Of a stretch of DNA of 8,658 nucleotides, positions 1-6,298 are shown in pieces. The first letter of the stretch is position 1; each line of letters opens with the position of its first letter. The translations under genes were made by a program, and so were the position numbers. The notes under the pieces are model-generated. The model worked only from the letters and a program-made list of their open reading frames with translations, did no database searches and was not told the origin of the DNA. The stretch covers positions 1 to 8,658 of the forward strand of contig CATEEE010000113.1 of assembly GCA_949499045.1 (NCBI GenBank), read 5' to 3'. Source of the stretch: Marinobacterium sp. xm-d-530 (GTDB lineage Bacteria; Pseudomonadota; Gammaproteobacteria; Pseudomonadales; Balneatricaceae).

Positions 1-158
1 CAGTAGAGGGTTGGGAAGGGCTTATCATCGATTAGGCTTCGCATCTGTAACACCAGTGGCACTCCGCTAGGGGTTTGTGCCGCTATCGCTTCGATGCCGC
101 GAGGTTCGCGACCGATTTGCTGGCGTACTATTTGAAGCTGTCTCTCTGTTGGTTGCAT
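1..158 (-). CDS. DUF501-type protein, N-terminal part (gene runs off the left edge)
   Basis: An open frame of 52 complete codons starts at ATG 158-156 and is still open at position 1, so only the N-terminus is visible. The peptide begins MQPTERQLQIVRQQIGR and contains a GREPRG segment, a VPLVLQMRS strand and a PFPTLY motif near the edge. The GR-x-PRG and PFPTLY pattern is what I associate with the DUF501 family, whose function is unknown. The start is supported by an AGG six bases upstream and by its position one base after the recG stop codon, which makes it the last visible gene of the oxyR-recG transcript. The family call rests on short motifs in a fragment, so it is moderate; that it is a real gene is more certain. 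Confidence 0.62.
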   Translation of the reverse strand, partial: MQPTERQLQIVRQQIGREPRGIEAIAAQTPSGVPLVLQMRSLIDDKPFPTLY

Positions 159-159
159 C

Positions 160-2235
160 TTAAACCTGTGCGTATTGATCAGCATTAAGGATCCATCGAT
201 CACATAGCTGACGGGTTAATTCTGTTGATGTTTCTATGCGCTCTGCTGTCTGTTGAACGCTGTCGAGCATGTCCGCGTCACGTTGCAGATCGGCGATTCT
301 AAAACTCATCATGCCTGTCTGGCGGGTACCTAACACCTCACCGGGGCCTCGCAACTCAAGATCACGCTCTGCAATACGGAAACCGTCGCTGGTCTCACGC
401 ATGATGGCCAAACGGTCGCGACCCTGCTGCGAAAGAGGCGCATGATACATCAAAACACAAAAACTCTCTCGCGAACCACGACCCACACGACCACGTAACT
501 GATGCAATTGCGATAGGCCCAAACGTTCAGGGTTCTCAATAATCATCAAACTGGAGTTTGGAACGTCTACACCCACTTCAATCACCGTCGTTGCCACCAA
601 AAGGTCCAACTCATGCGCTTTAAATTGAGACATGACTTCCGCTTTTTCAGCCGGTTTCAAACGACCATGCACCAAGCCGATTCTGAGATCAGGCAGAGCT
701 TCGCGAAGGACTTCAGCGGTTGTTTCAGCCGCTTGGCACTGCAGCGCCTCGGACTCCTCTACCAACGTGCAAACCCAATAAGCTTGCAGACCCTGTTTAC
801 AGTTCTGCTCGACACGCTCAACCACTTGATCACGACGACTGTCATCAATAACAACCGTTTGAACCGGCGTTCGACCCGGCGGTAACTCATCGATAATTGA
901 GCAGTCCAGATCGGCATAAGCACTCATCGCCAGTGTTCGAGGGATAGGCGTCGCCGTCATGATCAGCTGATGAGGTATTTTACCGTCATTTCGACCCTTT
1001 TCACGTAAACTTAATCGCTGATCGACACCAAATCGATGCTGTTCATCAATCACTACCATCGCCAGATCATGGAAGGCGACCTCATCTTGAAACAGAGCAT
1101 GAGTACCGACAACCACCTGAGCTTCACCGCCACTGATCTCGGCTAATGCTGCTTCACGCGCCTTACCTTTCACCTTACCCGCCAACCATGAAACCCTAAT
1201 CCCGAGGGGTTCAAGCCAACTTTTAAAGTTGATCAGATGCTGTTCTGCCAAAATTTCTGTCGGCGCCATAACCGCCGCTTGCTTACCGTTCTCAACCGCT
1301 TGAAGCGCGGCTAGAACAGCAATCATCGTTTTACCCGATCCCACATCACCCTGCACCAACCGCAACATCGGCAAAGGGCGCCCCATATCTCGGGCCACCT
1401 CTCTAGCCACTCGAAGCTGAGCCTCTGTGAGCGAGAATGGCAGTCGATCTAAAAACGGCAGAGTGAGTCGGCCTGTCGATTTCAATGCTGGAGCACCTTG
1501 TGTCTGCATCTGATGACGCACCACACGTAGAGACAGGTTATGCGCTAATAGCTCTTCGAACGCTAACCGTCTCTGCGCCGGGTGCTGCCCTTCAAGTAAC
1601 GACTCCAGATCAACACCGACCGGGGGCTGATGAAGAAAGCGCACCGCATCCGTCAGAGAGGGGTAATTATTACGCGCTAACTCAGAGTCCGGAAGCAACT
1701 CATCTAAAGGCTCCGAACCCAGAGCAGAGAGCGCCTGCCCTACAAAACTTCTTAAACGCGGTTGAGTCAGACCTTCAGTCAATGGATAGATTGGGGTCAA
1801 TGTCTCTTCAAGTTGATCAAGACCATCACCCTTCATCACTTTGTACTCGGGATGAATGATTTCTAACCCGTTTGAACCCGGACGCACCTCGCCAAAACAG
1901 CGAATGTCCGCATTAATTAAAGCGCTCTTTTGCGCAGCACTGAAGTGGAAAAAACGCAGTGTTAACGTGCCAGTGCCATCTTGTATACGGCAGACCAAAC
2001 TTCGGCGACGTCCCATCACGATGTCACAGGCAATCACCCGGGCTTCCACAACCACCTCATCACCCGGGCGCATTGCTCCGATCGCGGTAATCCGCGTTCT
2101 GTCTTGGTAACGCAGAGGCAGGTGAAACAGCAGATCCTGAAAATTATGGATACCCAGCTTGCCAAGCTTGGAGGCCAGCGCAGCGCCAACTCCCTTTAAC
2201 TCTATGACCTTTCGAGAAGCTACCTGCGAAGACAC
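160..2235 (-). CDS. recG: ATP-dependent DNA helicase RecG
   Basis: Cytoplasmic superfamily 2 helicase that remodels stalled replication forks and branch-migrates Holliday junctions. The protein is 691 aa, against 693 in E. coli, so full length. The N-terminal wedge/OB region (about 1-230) carries GVGAALASKLGKLG and HLPLRYQDRT, typical of RecG branched-DNA binding. Helicase motifs follow: Walker A GDVGSGKT (296-303), DEQH box with DEQHRFG (397-403), TATPIPRTLAM (427-437), VHGRLKPAEK (522-531) and motif VI QLRGRVGRG (579-587). The C-terminal GPGEVLGTRQTG stretch (630-641) is the translocation (TRG) region. The start is GTG, six bases after the oxyR stop, with no good Shine-Dalgarno, and no better start lies downstream without losing conserved N-terminal residues. 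Translational coupling to oxyR is therefore likely. The consecutive oxyR-recG order is the one known from Pseudomonas. Confidence 0.98.
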   Translation of the reverse strand: MSSQVASRKVIELKGVGAALASKLGKLGIHNFQDLLFHLPLRYQDRTRITAIGAMRPGDEVVVEARVIACDIVMGRRRSLVCRIQDGTGTLTLRFFHFSAAQKSALINADIRCFGEVRPGSNGLEIIHPEYKVMKGDGLDQLEETLTPIYPLTEGLTQPRLRSFVGQALSALGSEPLDELLPDSELARNNYPSLTDAVRFLHQPPVGVDLESLLEGQHPAQRRLAFEELLAHNLSLRVVRHQMQTQGAPALKSTGRLTLPFLDRLPFSLTEAQLRVAREVARDMGRPLPMLRLVQGDVGSGKTMIAVLAALQAVENGKQAAVMAPTEILAEQHLINFKSWLEPLGIRVSWLAGKVKGKAREAALAEISGGEAQVVVGTHALFQDEVAFHDLAMVVIDEQHRFGVDQRLSLREKGRNDGKIPHQLIMTATPIPRTLAMSAYADLDCSIIDELPPGRTPVQTVVIDDSRRDQVVERVEQNCKQGLQAYWVCTLVEESEALQCQAAETTAEVLREALPDLRIGLVHGRLKPAEKAEVMSQFKAHELDLLVATTVIEVGVDVPNSSLMIIENPERLGLSQLHQLRGRVGRGSRESFCVLMYHAPLSQQGRDRLAIMRETSDGFRIAERDLELRGPGEVLGTRQTGMMSFRIADLQRDADMLDSVQQTAERIETSTELTRQLCDRWILNADQYAQV

Positions 2236-2241
2236 GGTCGG

Positions 2242-3144
2242 TTAACTATCCAAAGCTCGGCACTTAGCAATGGCATCAACTAAAACATCAATGGCCTGAG
2301 GACGAGGGAAGCTAGCACGCCAAGCAACGGCAACCGATCGCATCGGTTTGGGATCATTGAACGGCACAATATCGACCAACGCATTGGAGGGGTGATTCGC
2401 TAAAGCCGACTCAGGTAACACACTCGTTCCCAATCCAGAGGCGACCATCATGCGAATAGTCTCTAGCGAACTGCCTTCTGTGACTCGGTGTTGATCATGG
2501 AACGACTGATTCAAGCTTGGGCAGGCCTCTAATACCTGATCCCTAAAACAGTGCCCCTCGCCCAACAACAACATATCCAGCTCATTCAACTTATGAGAAT
2601 CAACGGAACCCGTTTTGCTCAGCTCATGCCCTTTTGGCGTAATCAGACTGAAAGTCTCATCATAAACCGCACGGGTAAGTACGTCAGGCTCATGGAAAGG
2701 GAGTGCAATGATGATCGCATCCAACTCACCGGTGCGTATTTTACTGCGAAGTACTTCAGTCAAATTCTCTTCAATGTAGAGAGGCATTTGCGGCGCAATC
2801 TGCTGCACTTCGGGAATCAGACGGGGGAAAAGGTAGGGACCGATGGTGTAGATCGCACCAACACGCAATGGTGTGGCTAGCTGATCTTTACCTTCACGGG
2901 AGAGCTCTTTAATCGCTTCAGCTTGCTCTAAAACGCGCTGCGCTTGACGCACCACTTTGTCACCGATAGGGGTAACGCGTACTGCGTTTTTACTGCGTTC
3001 AAACAACGCGACACCGAGTTCATCTTCCAGCTTTTTAACGGCGATGGAGAGAGTCGGCTGACTCACAAAGCATTTTTCGGCAGCATGGCCAAAATGCTGT
3101 TCACGCGCAAGCGTGACGATGTAGCGAAGTTCTGTAAGCGTCAT
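2242..3144 (-). CDS. oxyR: Hydrogen peroxide-sensing LysR-type regulator OxyR
   Basis: Cytoplasmic LysR-family transcription factor that is oxidised by peroxide and activates catalase, alkyl hydroperoxide reductase and related genes. The 300-aa protein has an N-terminal winged helix-turn-helix (about 1-60; HFGHAAEKCFVSQPTLS, then KKLEDELGVALFER) and a LysR substrate domain (about 90-296). The identifying feature is GEGHCFRDQVLEAC, which puts cysteines at 199 and 208, exactly the redox pair numbering of E. coli OxyR. This separates it from general LysR regulators. ATG is preceded by AGAGGA seven bases upstream. It is the first gene of an operon with recG and is divergent from an SDR gene only 46 bases away, so its promoter must partly lie in or next to that gene's 5' end. 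I saw no convincing four-part ATAG/CTAT OxyR site there. Confidence 0.97.
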   Translation of the reverse strand: MTLTELRYIVTLAREQHFGHAAEKCFVSQPTLSIAVKKLEDELGVALFERSKNAVRVTPIGDKVVRQAQRVLEQAEAIKELSREGKDQLATPLRVGAIYTIGPYLFPRLIPEVQQIAPQMPLYIEENLTEVLRSKIRTGELDAIIIALPFHEPDVLTRAVYDETFSLITPKGHELSKTGSVDSHKLNELDMLLLGEGHCFRDQVLEACPSLNQSFHDQHRVTEGSSLETIRMMVASGLGTSVLPESALANHPSNALVDIVPFNDPKPMRSVAVAWRASFPRPQAIDVLVDAIAKCRALDS

Positions 3145-3162
3145 TTTCGATCCTCTGGTAAT

Positions 3163-3177
3163 CTTTAACGACTAAAG
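3163..3177. promoter_or_regulatory. T-N11-A dyad between oxyR and the SDR gene
   Basis: A perfect 5-bp inverted repeat, CTTTA-N5-TAAAG, lies in the 46-base divergent gap. It fits the general LysR-type T-N11-A pattern and overlaps the edge of the SDR gene's Shine-Dalgarno (GGGAG, 3177-3181). LysR regulators commonly bind such dyads next to their own divergent promoter, so autoregulation by OxyR or control by another LysR protein is possible. It does not match the ATAG-N7-CTAT core expected of OxyR, and a 5-bp dyad can occur by chance. Confidence 0.3.
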
Positions 3178-3190
3178 GGAGAACACTACT

Positions 3191-4039
3191 GTGTCGAAAC
3201 GTTTTCTAATTATTGGCTGCGGTGATTTGGGCAATACCATTGCAACCAAGCTCATCAGCCAACAACATAAAGTATATGGCCTTAGACGTAATATAGACCA
3301 GCTATCGAAAGGCGTACAGCCAATAGCGTGCGACTTTTATGAAATTGAAAAACTGCCAGCCCTTCCAGAAGTCGATTACGTCATCTTCTCTGCAGCCGCA
3401 AAATCCCGAGATCTTGATCACTACCGACAGATCTATGTCGATGCCCCGACAGCCATACTCAAAGCACTTCCAACGGCACCAATACGATCTTTTGTCGTGA
3501 GTTCAACCGGCGTCTATGCTCAAAACAGGGGTGAGTGGATAGATGAAAACAGCGTTGCTGAACCCAATACACCGCATTCTGCTCTACTTTTGGCTGGTGA
3601 GTCGCAATTTAAAGAGAGATCAGCTTGCACCGTCATCCGCAGCAGTGGCATTTACGGCCCAGGCCGCACCCATCTCCTAAAACGAATACTGAGTGGGACC
3701 ATCGCATTAGAGTCGCCGACCCATTTCAGCAATCGAATTCACAGTGACGATCTTGCCGATTTCACGGTGCACTTGATTGGTAAAGCGATCGAACAACAAC
3801 CACTGAAAGCGCTCTATTTAGCCAGTGATGGTCACCCAGCACCGATTCATGAGATTACTAAGTGGCTTGCCGAACAGCTGGATGTGGTCGTTAAACACCA
3901 GGAGCCGATACAACGAGGTGGTAATAAGCGAATCGCTAACAGAGCGATGAGGGAGAGCGGTTTTGTCTGTCGTTACACGGACTACAAAGCCGGATTTGCG
4001 CCTCTGTTGGATGATCTAAATCGCAACAGAGGCAGATAA
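3191..4039 (+). CDS. Atypical SDR-family NAD(P)-binding epimerase/dehydratase-like protein
   Basis: A 282-aa single-domain Rossmann protein, probably cytoplasmic. The N-terminal dinucleotide motif is GCGDLG (9-14). Other SDR landmarks are the FSAAAKS strand (66-72), SSTGVY (104-109), IYGPGR (154-159) and NRIHSDDLA (181-189). At the position of the catalytic Tyr-x3-Lys, upstream of AGE (135-137), there are His129 and Leu133, so the usual catalytic pair is missing. This places it with the atypical SDRs, such as the E. coli YeeZ group, which bind nucleotide but whose reactions are unknown. The start is GTG with GGGAG nine bases upstream. It is divergent from oxyR and converges on hemB with only 11 bases between stop codons. 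Family membership is solid; substrate and reaction cannot be told from sequence. Confidence 0.88.
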   Translation: MSKRFLIIGCGDLGNTIATKLISQQHKVYGLRRNIDQLSKGVQPIACDFYEIEKLPALPEVDYVIFSAAAKSRDLDHYRQIYVDAPTAILKALPTAPIRSFVVSSTGVYAQNRGEWIDENSVAEPNTPHSALLLAGESQFKERSACTVIRSSGIYGPGRTHLLKRILSGTIALESPTHFSNRIHSDDLADFTVHLIGKAIEQQPLKALYLASDGHPAPIHEITKWLAEQLDVVVKHQEPIQRGGNKRIANRAMRESGFVCRYTDYKAGFAPLLDDLNRNRGR

Positions 4040-4050
4040 AGCGAGAGGCC

Positions 4051-5067
4051 TTAGGCTTTAGCTTTTAAGAGACGTGCCGCTTTAACAGCAAAATAGGTCA
4101 AGATGCCATCGGCACCTGCTCGCTTAAACGCAAGCAATGACTCCATCATCACAGACTCTTCGTCTAGCCAACCATTTTGGAAGGCGGCCATATGCATCGC
4201 GTATTCACCACTCACTTGGTAAGCATAGGTAGACACACGCAACTCAGATTTAACACGTCGCACGATATCCAGGTAAGGCATACCCGGTTTTACCATCACC
4301 ATATCAGCACCCTCAGCTAGATCGAGTGCAACTTCGTGCAGGGCTTCATCGCTGTTGGCAGGATCCATCTGGTAGCTGTATTTATTGCCTTTACCCAGAT
4401 TACCGGCAGAGCCTACCGCATCACGGAAAGGTCCATAGTAAGCACTCGCATACTTAGCAGAGTAAGCTAGGATGCGAGTATTAACATGCCCACCGGCCTC
4501 TAACGCTTCACGAATCGCCTGAATACGGCCATCCATCATATCACTGGGCGCAACTACATCAGCCCCTGCTTCAGCATGAGAGAGCGCCTGTTTAACTAAC
4601 ACATCAACGGTGATGTCATTGAGCACGTAACCCTCTTCATCAATGATGCCGTCTTGCCCGTGGGTAGTAAAAGGATCCAACGCGACATCGGTAATGACAC
4701 CCAGTTCTGGCAATGCTGCTTTAATCGCTCGCACGGCGCGCTGTGCCAGACCCTCTGGGTTAAACGCCTCTTCTGCCATCTCAGACTTAGCTGATGCAGG
4801 CGTTACTGGGAACAGAGCCACTGCAGGGATACCCAGATCATAAGCCTCCCGACACGCGTCGACTAACAGATCTATACTGAGTCGCTCGACACCCGGCATA
4901 GAGGGAACCGTCTCACGCTCACCTTCCCCCTCAATTACAAACATTGGGTAAATAAGATCTTGGGCTGTCAGCTGGTTCTCTCGCATCAAATCACGTGAAA
5001 AAGAGCTGGCACGCATACGACGCATGCGAGTGAGTGGAAAAATGCGCTGGCTAGGATCAAATGCCAC
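4051..5067 (-). CDS. hemB: Delta-aminolevulinic acid dehydratase (porphobilinogen synthase)
   Basis: Condenses two 5-aminolevulinate molecules to porphobilinogen in tetrapyrrole/haem synthesis; a cytoplasmic homo-octamer in the family. The protein is 338 aa from the GTG at 5067-5065. This start is preferred over the upstream ATG (5079-5077) because GAGGT lies five bases before the GTG while nothing precedes the ATG. It also gives MAFDPSQR..PLTR, which aligns end to end with the Pseudomonas N-terminus MSFTPANR..PYTR. With this start the Schiff-base lysines are Lys205 (AYSAKYASAYYGPFRD) and Lys260 (VMVKPGMPYLD), and the metal-site aspartates are Asp127, Asp131 and Asp139 (DVALDPFTTHGQDG). A cysteine-rich zinc site is absent, so it is the aspartate-rich, magnesium-responsive Pseudomonas type. 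It is monocistronic as far as visible, convergent with the SDR gene and divergent from the candidate small RNA. Confidence 0.97.
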   Translation of the reverse strand: MAFDPSQRIFPLTRMRRMRASSFSRDLMRENQLTAQDLIYPMFVIEGEGERETVPSMPGVERLSIDLLVDACREAYDLGIPAVALFPVTPASAKSEMAEEAFNPEGLAQRAVRAIKAALPELGVITDVALDPFTTHGQDGIIDEEGYVLNDITVDVLVKQALSHAEAGADVVAPSDMMDGRIQAIREALEAGGHVNTRILAYSAKYASAYYGPFRDAVGSAGNLGKGNKYSYQMDPANSDEALHEVALDLAEGADMVMVKPGMPYLDIVRRVKSELRVSTYAYQVSGEYAMHMAAFQNGWLDEESVMMESLLAFKRAGADGILTYFAVKAARLLKAKA

Positions 5068-5098
5068 GGGACACCTCATTGATAGAAGATTTTAGACA

Positions 5099-5129
5099 AG
5101 TATAACGCTCTAGATGGCGGCAAGACTAA
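5099..5129 (-). promoter_or_regulatory. Possible hemB promoter
   Basis: On the minus strand a TATACT -10 box (5104-5099) is preceded 19 bases upstream by TTAGTC (5129-5124), a weak -35. Transcription would begin near 5092 and leave about 25 bases before the hemB GTG, enough for the GAGGT ribosome site. A GGCGG/CCGCC inverted repeat (5116-5120 and 5131-5135) overlaps the -35 side and could be an operator. The -10 is good, but the long spacing and poor -35 keep this tentative. Confidence 0.3.
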
Positions 5130-5161
5130 CCCGCCGACCAACAAATCAATACAAATATGGC

Positions 5162-5185
5162 TTTGGTTATTTATTTATAACCAAA
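5162..5185. promoter_or_regulatory. Perfect 9-bp inverted repeat between hemB and the small RNA
   Basis: TTTGGTTAT, then six bases (TTATTT), then ATAACCAAA: a 24-bp perfect dyad in AT-rich DNA. It has no GC-rich stem or terminator context and lies roughly 80-90 bases upstream of the likely small-RNA start and about 95 bases upstream of the hemB start. That suits an upstream activator or operator for one or both divergent genes. It is not the TGTAAG-N6-CTTACA sequence bound by GacA. A one-mismatch IHF-like sequence overlaps its right arm (5178-5190). The repeat is directly visible; its role is inferred. Confidence 0.45.
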
Positions 5186-5222
5186 TGATATCTAAATGCC
5201 TGCTTTTTAGCTGCTATGACTA

Positions 5223-5251
5223 TATACAAATCCAGCCTCAATCCTTAAAGT
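5223..5251 (+). promoter_or_regulatory. Possible promoter of the CsrB/Rsm-like small RNA
   Basis: Two overlapping readings exist. TATACA (5223-5228) as -35 with TAAAGT (5246-5251) as -10 at 17-base spacing would start the RNA near 5258, placing ACGGA at its 5' end as in several Rsm RNAs. Alternatively TATATA (5221-5226) is the -10, giving a start near 5233 and a longer RNA. Neither has a strong -35, which is common for promoters that depend on an activator. The choice cannot be made from sequence alone. Confidence 0.25.
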
Positions 5252-5254
5252 ACG

Positions 5255-5408
5255 CACCACGGAATAACTGAGGTCATGGATCGACCTGGTGAGACCAAGG
5301 ATTGGTTTCAATGGAAGTGAAGCAACACAGGGACATCGCAGGACGCGACTAGGTTGCAAGGAAAATCTTCCAAAAGGGCGCGCCATGGATTGGCCGCCCT
5401 ATTTTTTT
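5255..5408 (+). ncRNA. Candidate CsrB/RsmX/Y/Z-type small RNA (CsrA/RsmA-titrating)
   Basis: Between 5261 and 5389 there are eight GGA trinucleotides (5261, 5278, 5299, 5313, 5331, 5341, 5360, 5387) and only one TCC, so the signal is strand-specific. Seven are ANGGA, the CsrA/RsmA recognition core, and the eighth is CAGGA. Several sit in loops of small hairpins: AGGTC/GACCT around AUGGAUC (5271-5287), ACCAA/UUGGU around GGA (5294-5306), UUCA/UGAA around AUGGAAG (5307-5321), UCGC/GCGA around AGGAC (5336-5348). Others (5331, 5360) lie in linkers. The RNA ends in an intrinsic terminator whose loop also carries AUGGA. Alternating loop and linker GGA motifs ending in a terminator is the CsrB/Rsm architecture. 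Known members sequester CsrA/RsmA, relieving translational repression, and are usually induced by GacS/GacA. The 3' end is well defined; the 5' end could be anywhere from about 5233 to 5258. Confidence 0.82.
5375..5408 (+). terminator. Intrinsic terminator of the small RNA, probably bidirectional
   Basis: Stem AGGGCG (5375-5380) pairs with CGCCCT (5395-5400). After a bulged C5381, GCC (5382-5384) pairs with GGC (5392-5394), enclosing the loop ATGGATT. Seven T residues follow (5402-5408) on the plus strand. On the minus strand the same hairpin is followed by TTTT, so it can also end the hydrolase transcript, whose stop codon is at 5416-5414. No plus-strand protein gene lies upstream for it to serve, which itself argues for a transcript in the gap. 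Confidence 0.85.
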
Positions 5409-5413
5409 GTCTG

Positions 5414-6298
5414 CTACCCTCTCAGCAATAGCGCAATGCGCTGAGCTAAGCTCTCCGGATCATCCCAAGGCATCATATGCCCAGCACCTTCAATAAACTC
5501 TAGCTGCATCGGCTGCTTAATCTTATTCGCTACGCGCAGCGCGTACTCTTTGGATAACACCTCATCTTGATCACCTTGCAGATTAATCAAAGTAAACGGG
5601 AACACCGTCTCGGTAATACCGGCTTGATGCGTAAATAGCGAGGCCAGTGTTGCAAGCGGGTAGTCAAAGATAATCAATGGATCGTCATTTATATAGGGTC
5701 CTGCTGGGTGATCACCTAATAGTGACTCAAAATCGATAAAACTTTTAAGCGGCAAACGCATATTGGGAAACCAGAGAGCGCTAAAGCTGGTCCAACTCCA
5801 ACCCAGTGCATACATCATGTCGGGAGGCTCTTGGCCCAATAGCAAGGTGGTACAGAGTACCGACTGGATGCGTTGATCCTGTTCGGCCAACGCTACCGCC
5901 GTTACAGCCCCTATCGAGTAACCATAGACGGACCAACAACCGGTAAAACGAGATTCAAGCGCATTAACAACATGGGAAAGGTGTTGCTGGAACTGCTCAA
6001 CGGTATATCGACCGCGATTGCCTGCGGAGTACCCATGCCCTGGAGGATCAACCGCAATCACATTAAAACCCTGCTGATTCAGGGCAACCGCTAACTCGGC
6101 ATAGAGTTCCACATAGGTGCCGATCCCGGCAAGGAACAATATATTAGGCGCACTGTGTGAGACAGGGTATATCTCAACGTTAATAGTGGCATCTAATCGC
6201 CACACTTCACGATGCTTAAGTGCATCAACGATACCCAACCCTTGACGGCGAACCTTCTGATCGGCCGTTTCAACGGGAAACGCCTGCTTGAAACTCAT
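5414..6298 (-). CDS. Alpha/beta-fold hydrolase, substrate unknown
   Basis: A 294-aa serine hydrolase of the alpha/beta fold with no signal peptide or membrane segment, so probably cytoplasmic. Landmarks are the oxyanion-hole region FLAGIG (about 55-60), DPPGHGYS (84-91), the nucleophile elbow GYSIG with Ser128, the acid in GDQDEV (Asp245) and the catalytic histidine in GAGHMMPWDDPE (His274). A variable lid segment rich in Trp and Phe (about 160-200) suggests a lipophilic substrate, but esterase, lipase or other activity cannot be told apart. The ATG at 6298-6296 overlaps the mutM stop as TAATG, which indicates coupled translation, and an AGGTG lies nine bases upstream. An in-frame GTG at 6310 would add four residues but has no ribosome site. 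It is the last gene of the minus-strand cluster. Confidence 0.9.
   Translation of the reverse strand: MSFKQAFPVETADQKVRRQGLGIVDALKHREVWRLDATINVEIYPVSHSAPNILFLAGIGTYVELYAELAVALNQQGFNVIAVDPPGHGYSAGNRGRYTVEQFQQHLSHVVNALESRFTGCWSVYGYSIGAVTAVALAEQDQRIQSVLCTTLLLGQEPPDMMYALGWSWTSFSALWFPNMRLPLKSFIDFESLLGDHPAGPYINDDPLIIFDYPLATLASLFTHQAGITETVFPFTLINLQGDQDEVLSKEYALRVANKIKQPMQLEFIEGAGHMMPWDDPESLAQRIALLLRG

Noticed and set aside
613..885. Plus-strand open frames within recG, for example 613-885 and 1485-1859.
   Set aside because: They are antisense to a highly conserved helicase, have unnatural compositions and match no family known to me.
3145..3190. OxyR autoregulatory site of the ATAG-N7-CTAT type.
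   Set aside because: No ATAG/CTAT series with 10-base phasing is visible; only the T-N11-A dyad is reported.
4037..4066. Hairpin TAAAGC/GCTTTA between the SDR and hemB stop codons as a shared terminator.
   Set aside because: The stem is only six weak base pairs with a 12-base loop, followed by just TTTT after an interruption on one strand and no T run on the other. Too weak to call.
5080..5254. A GacA-type upstream site (TGTAAG-N6-CTTACA) for the small RNA.
   Set aside because: I scanned the region by eye and found no match or close variant; the 9-bp dyad at 5162-5185 is a different sequence.
5276..5352. Two tiny plus-strand frames inside the small RNA: ATG 5276 (14 codons) and ATG 5311 (13 codons, with AAGGA nine bases upstream).
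   Set aside because: GGA-rich RNA automatically creates Shine-Dalgarno-like sequences, and both ATGs are part of the AUGGA loops. The peptides have no recognisable features, so a non-coding reading explains more.
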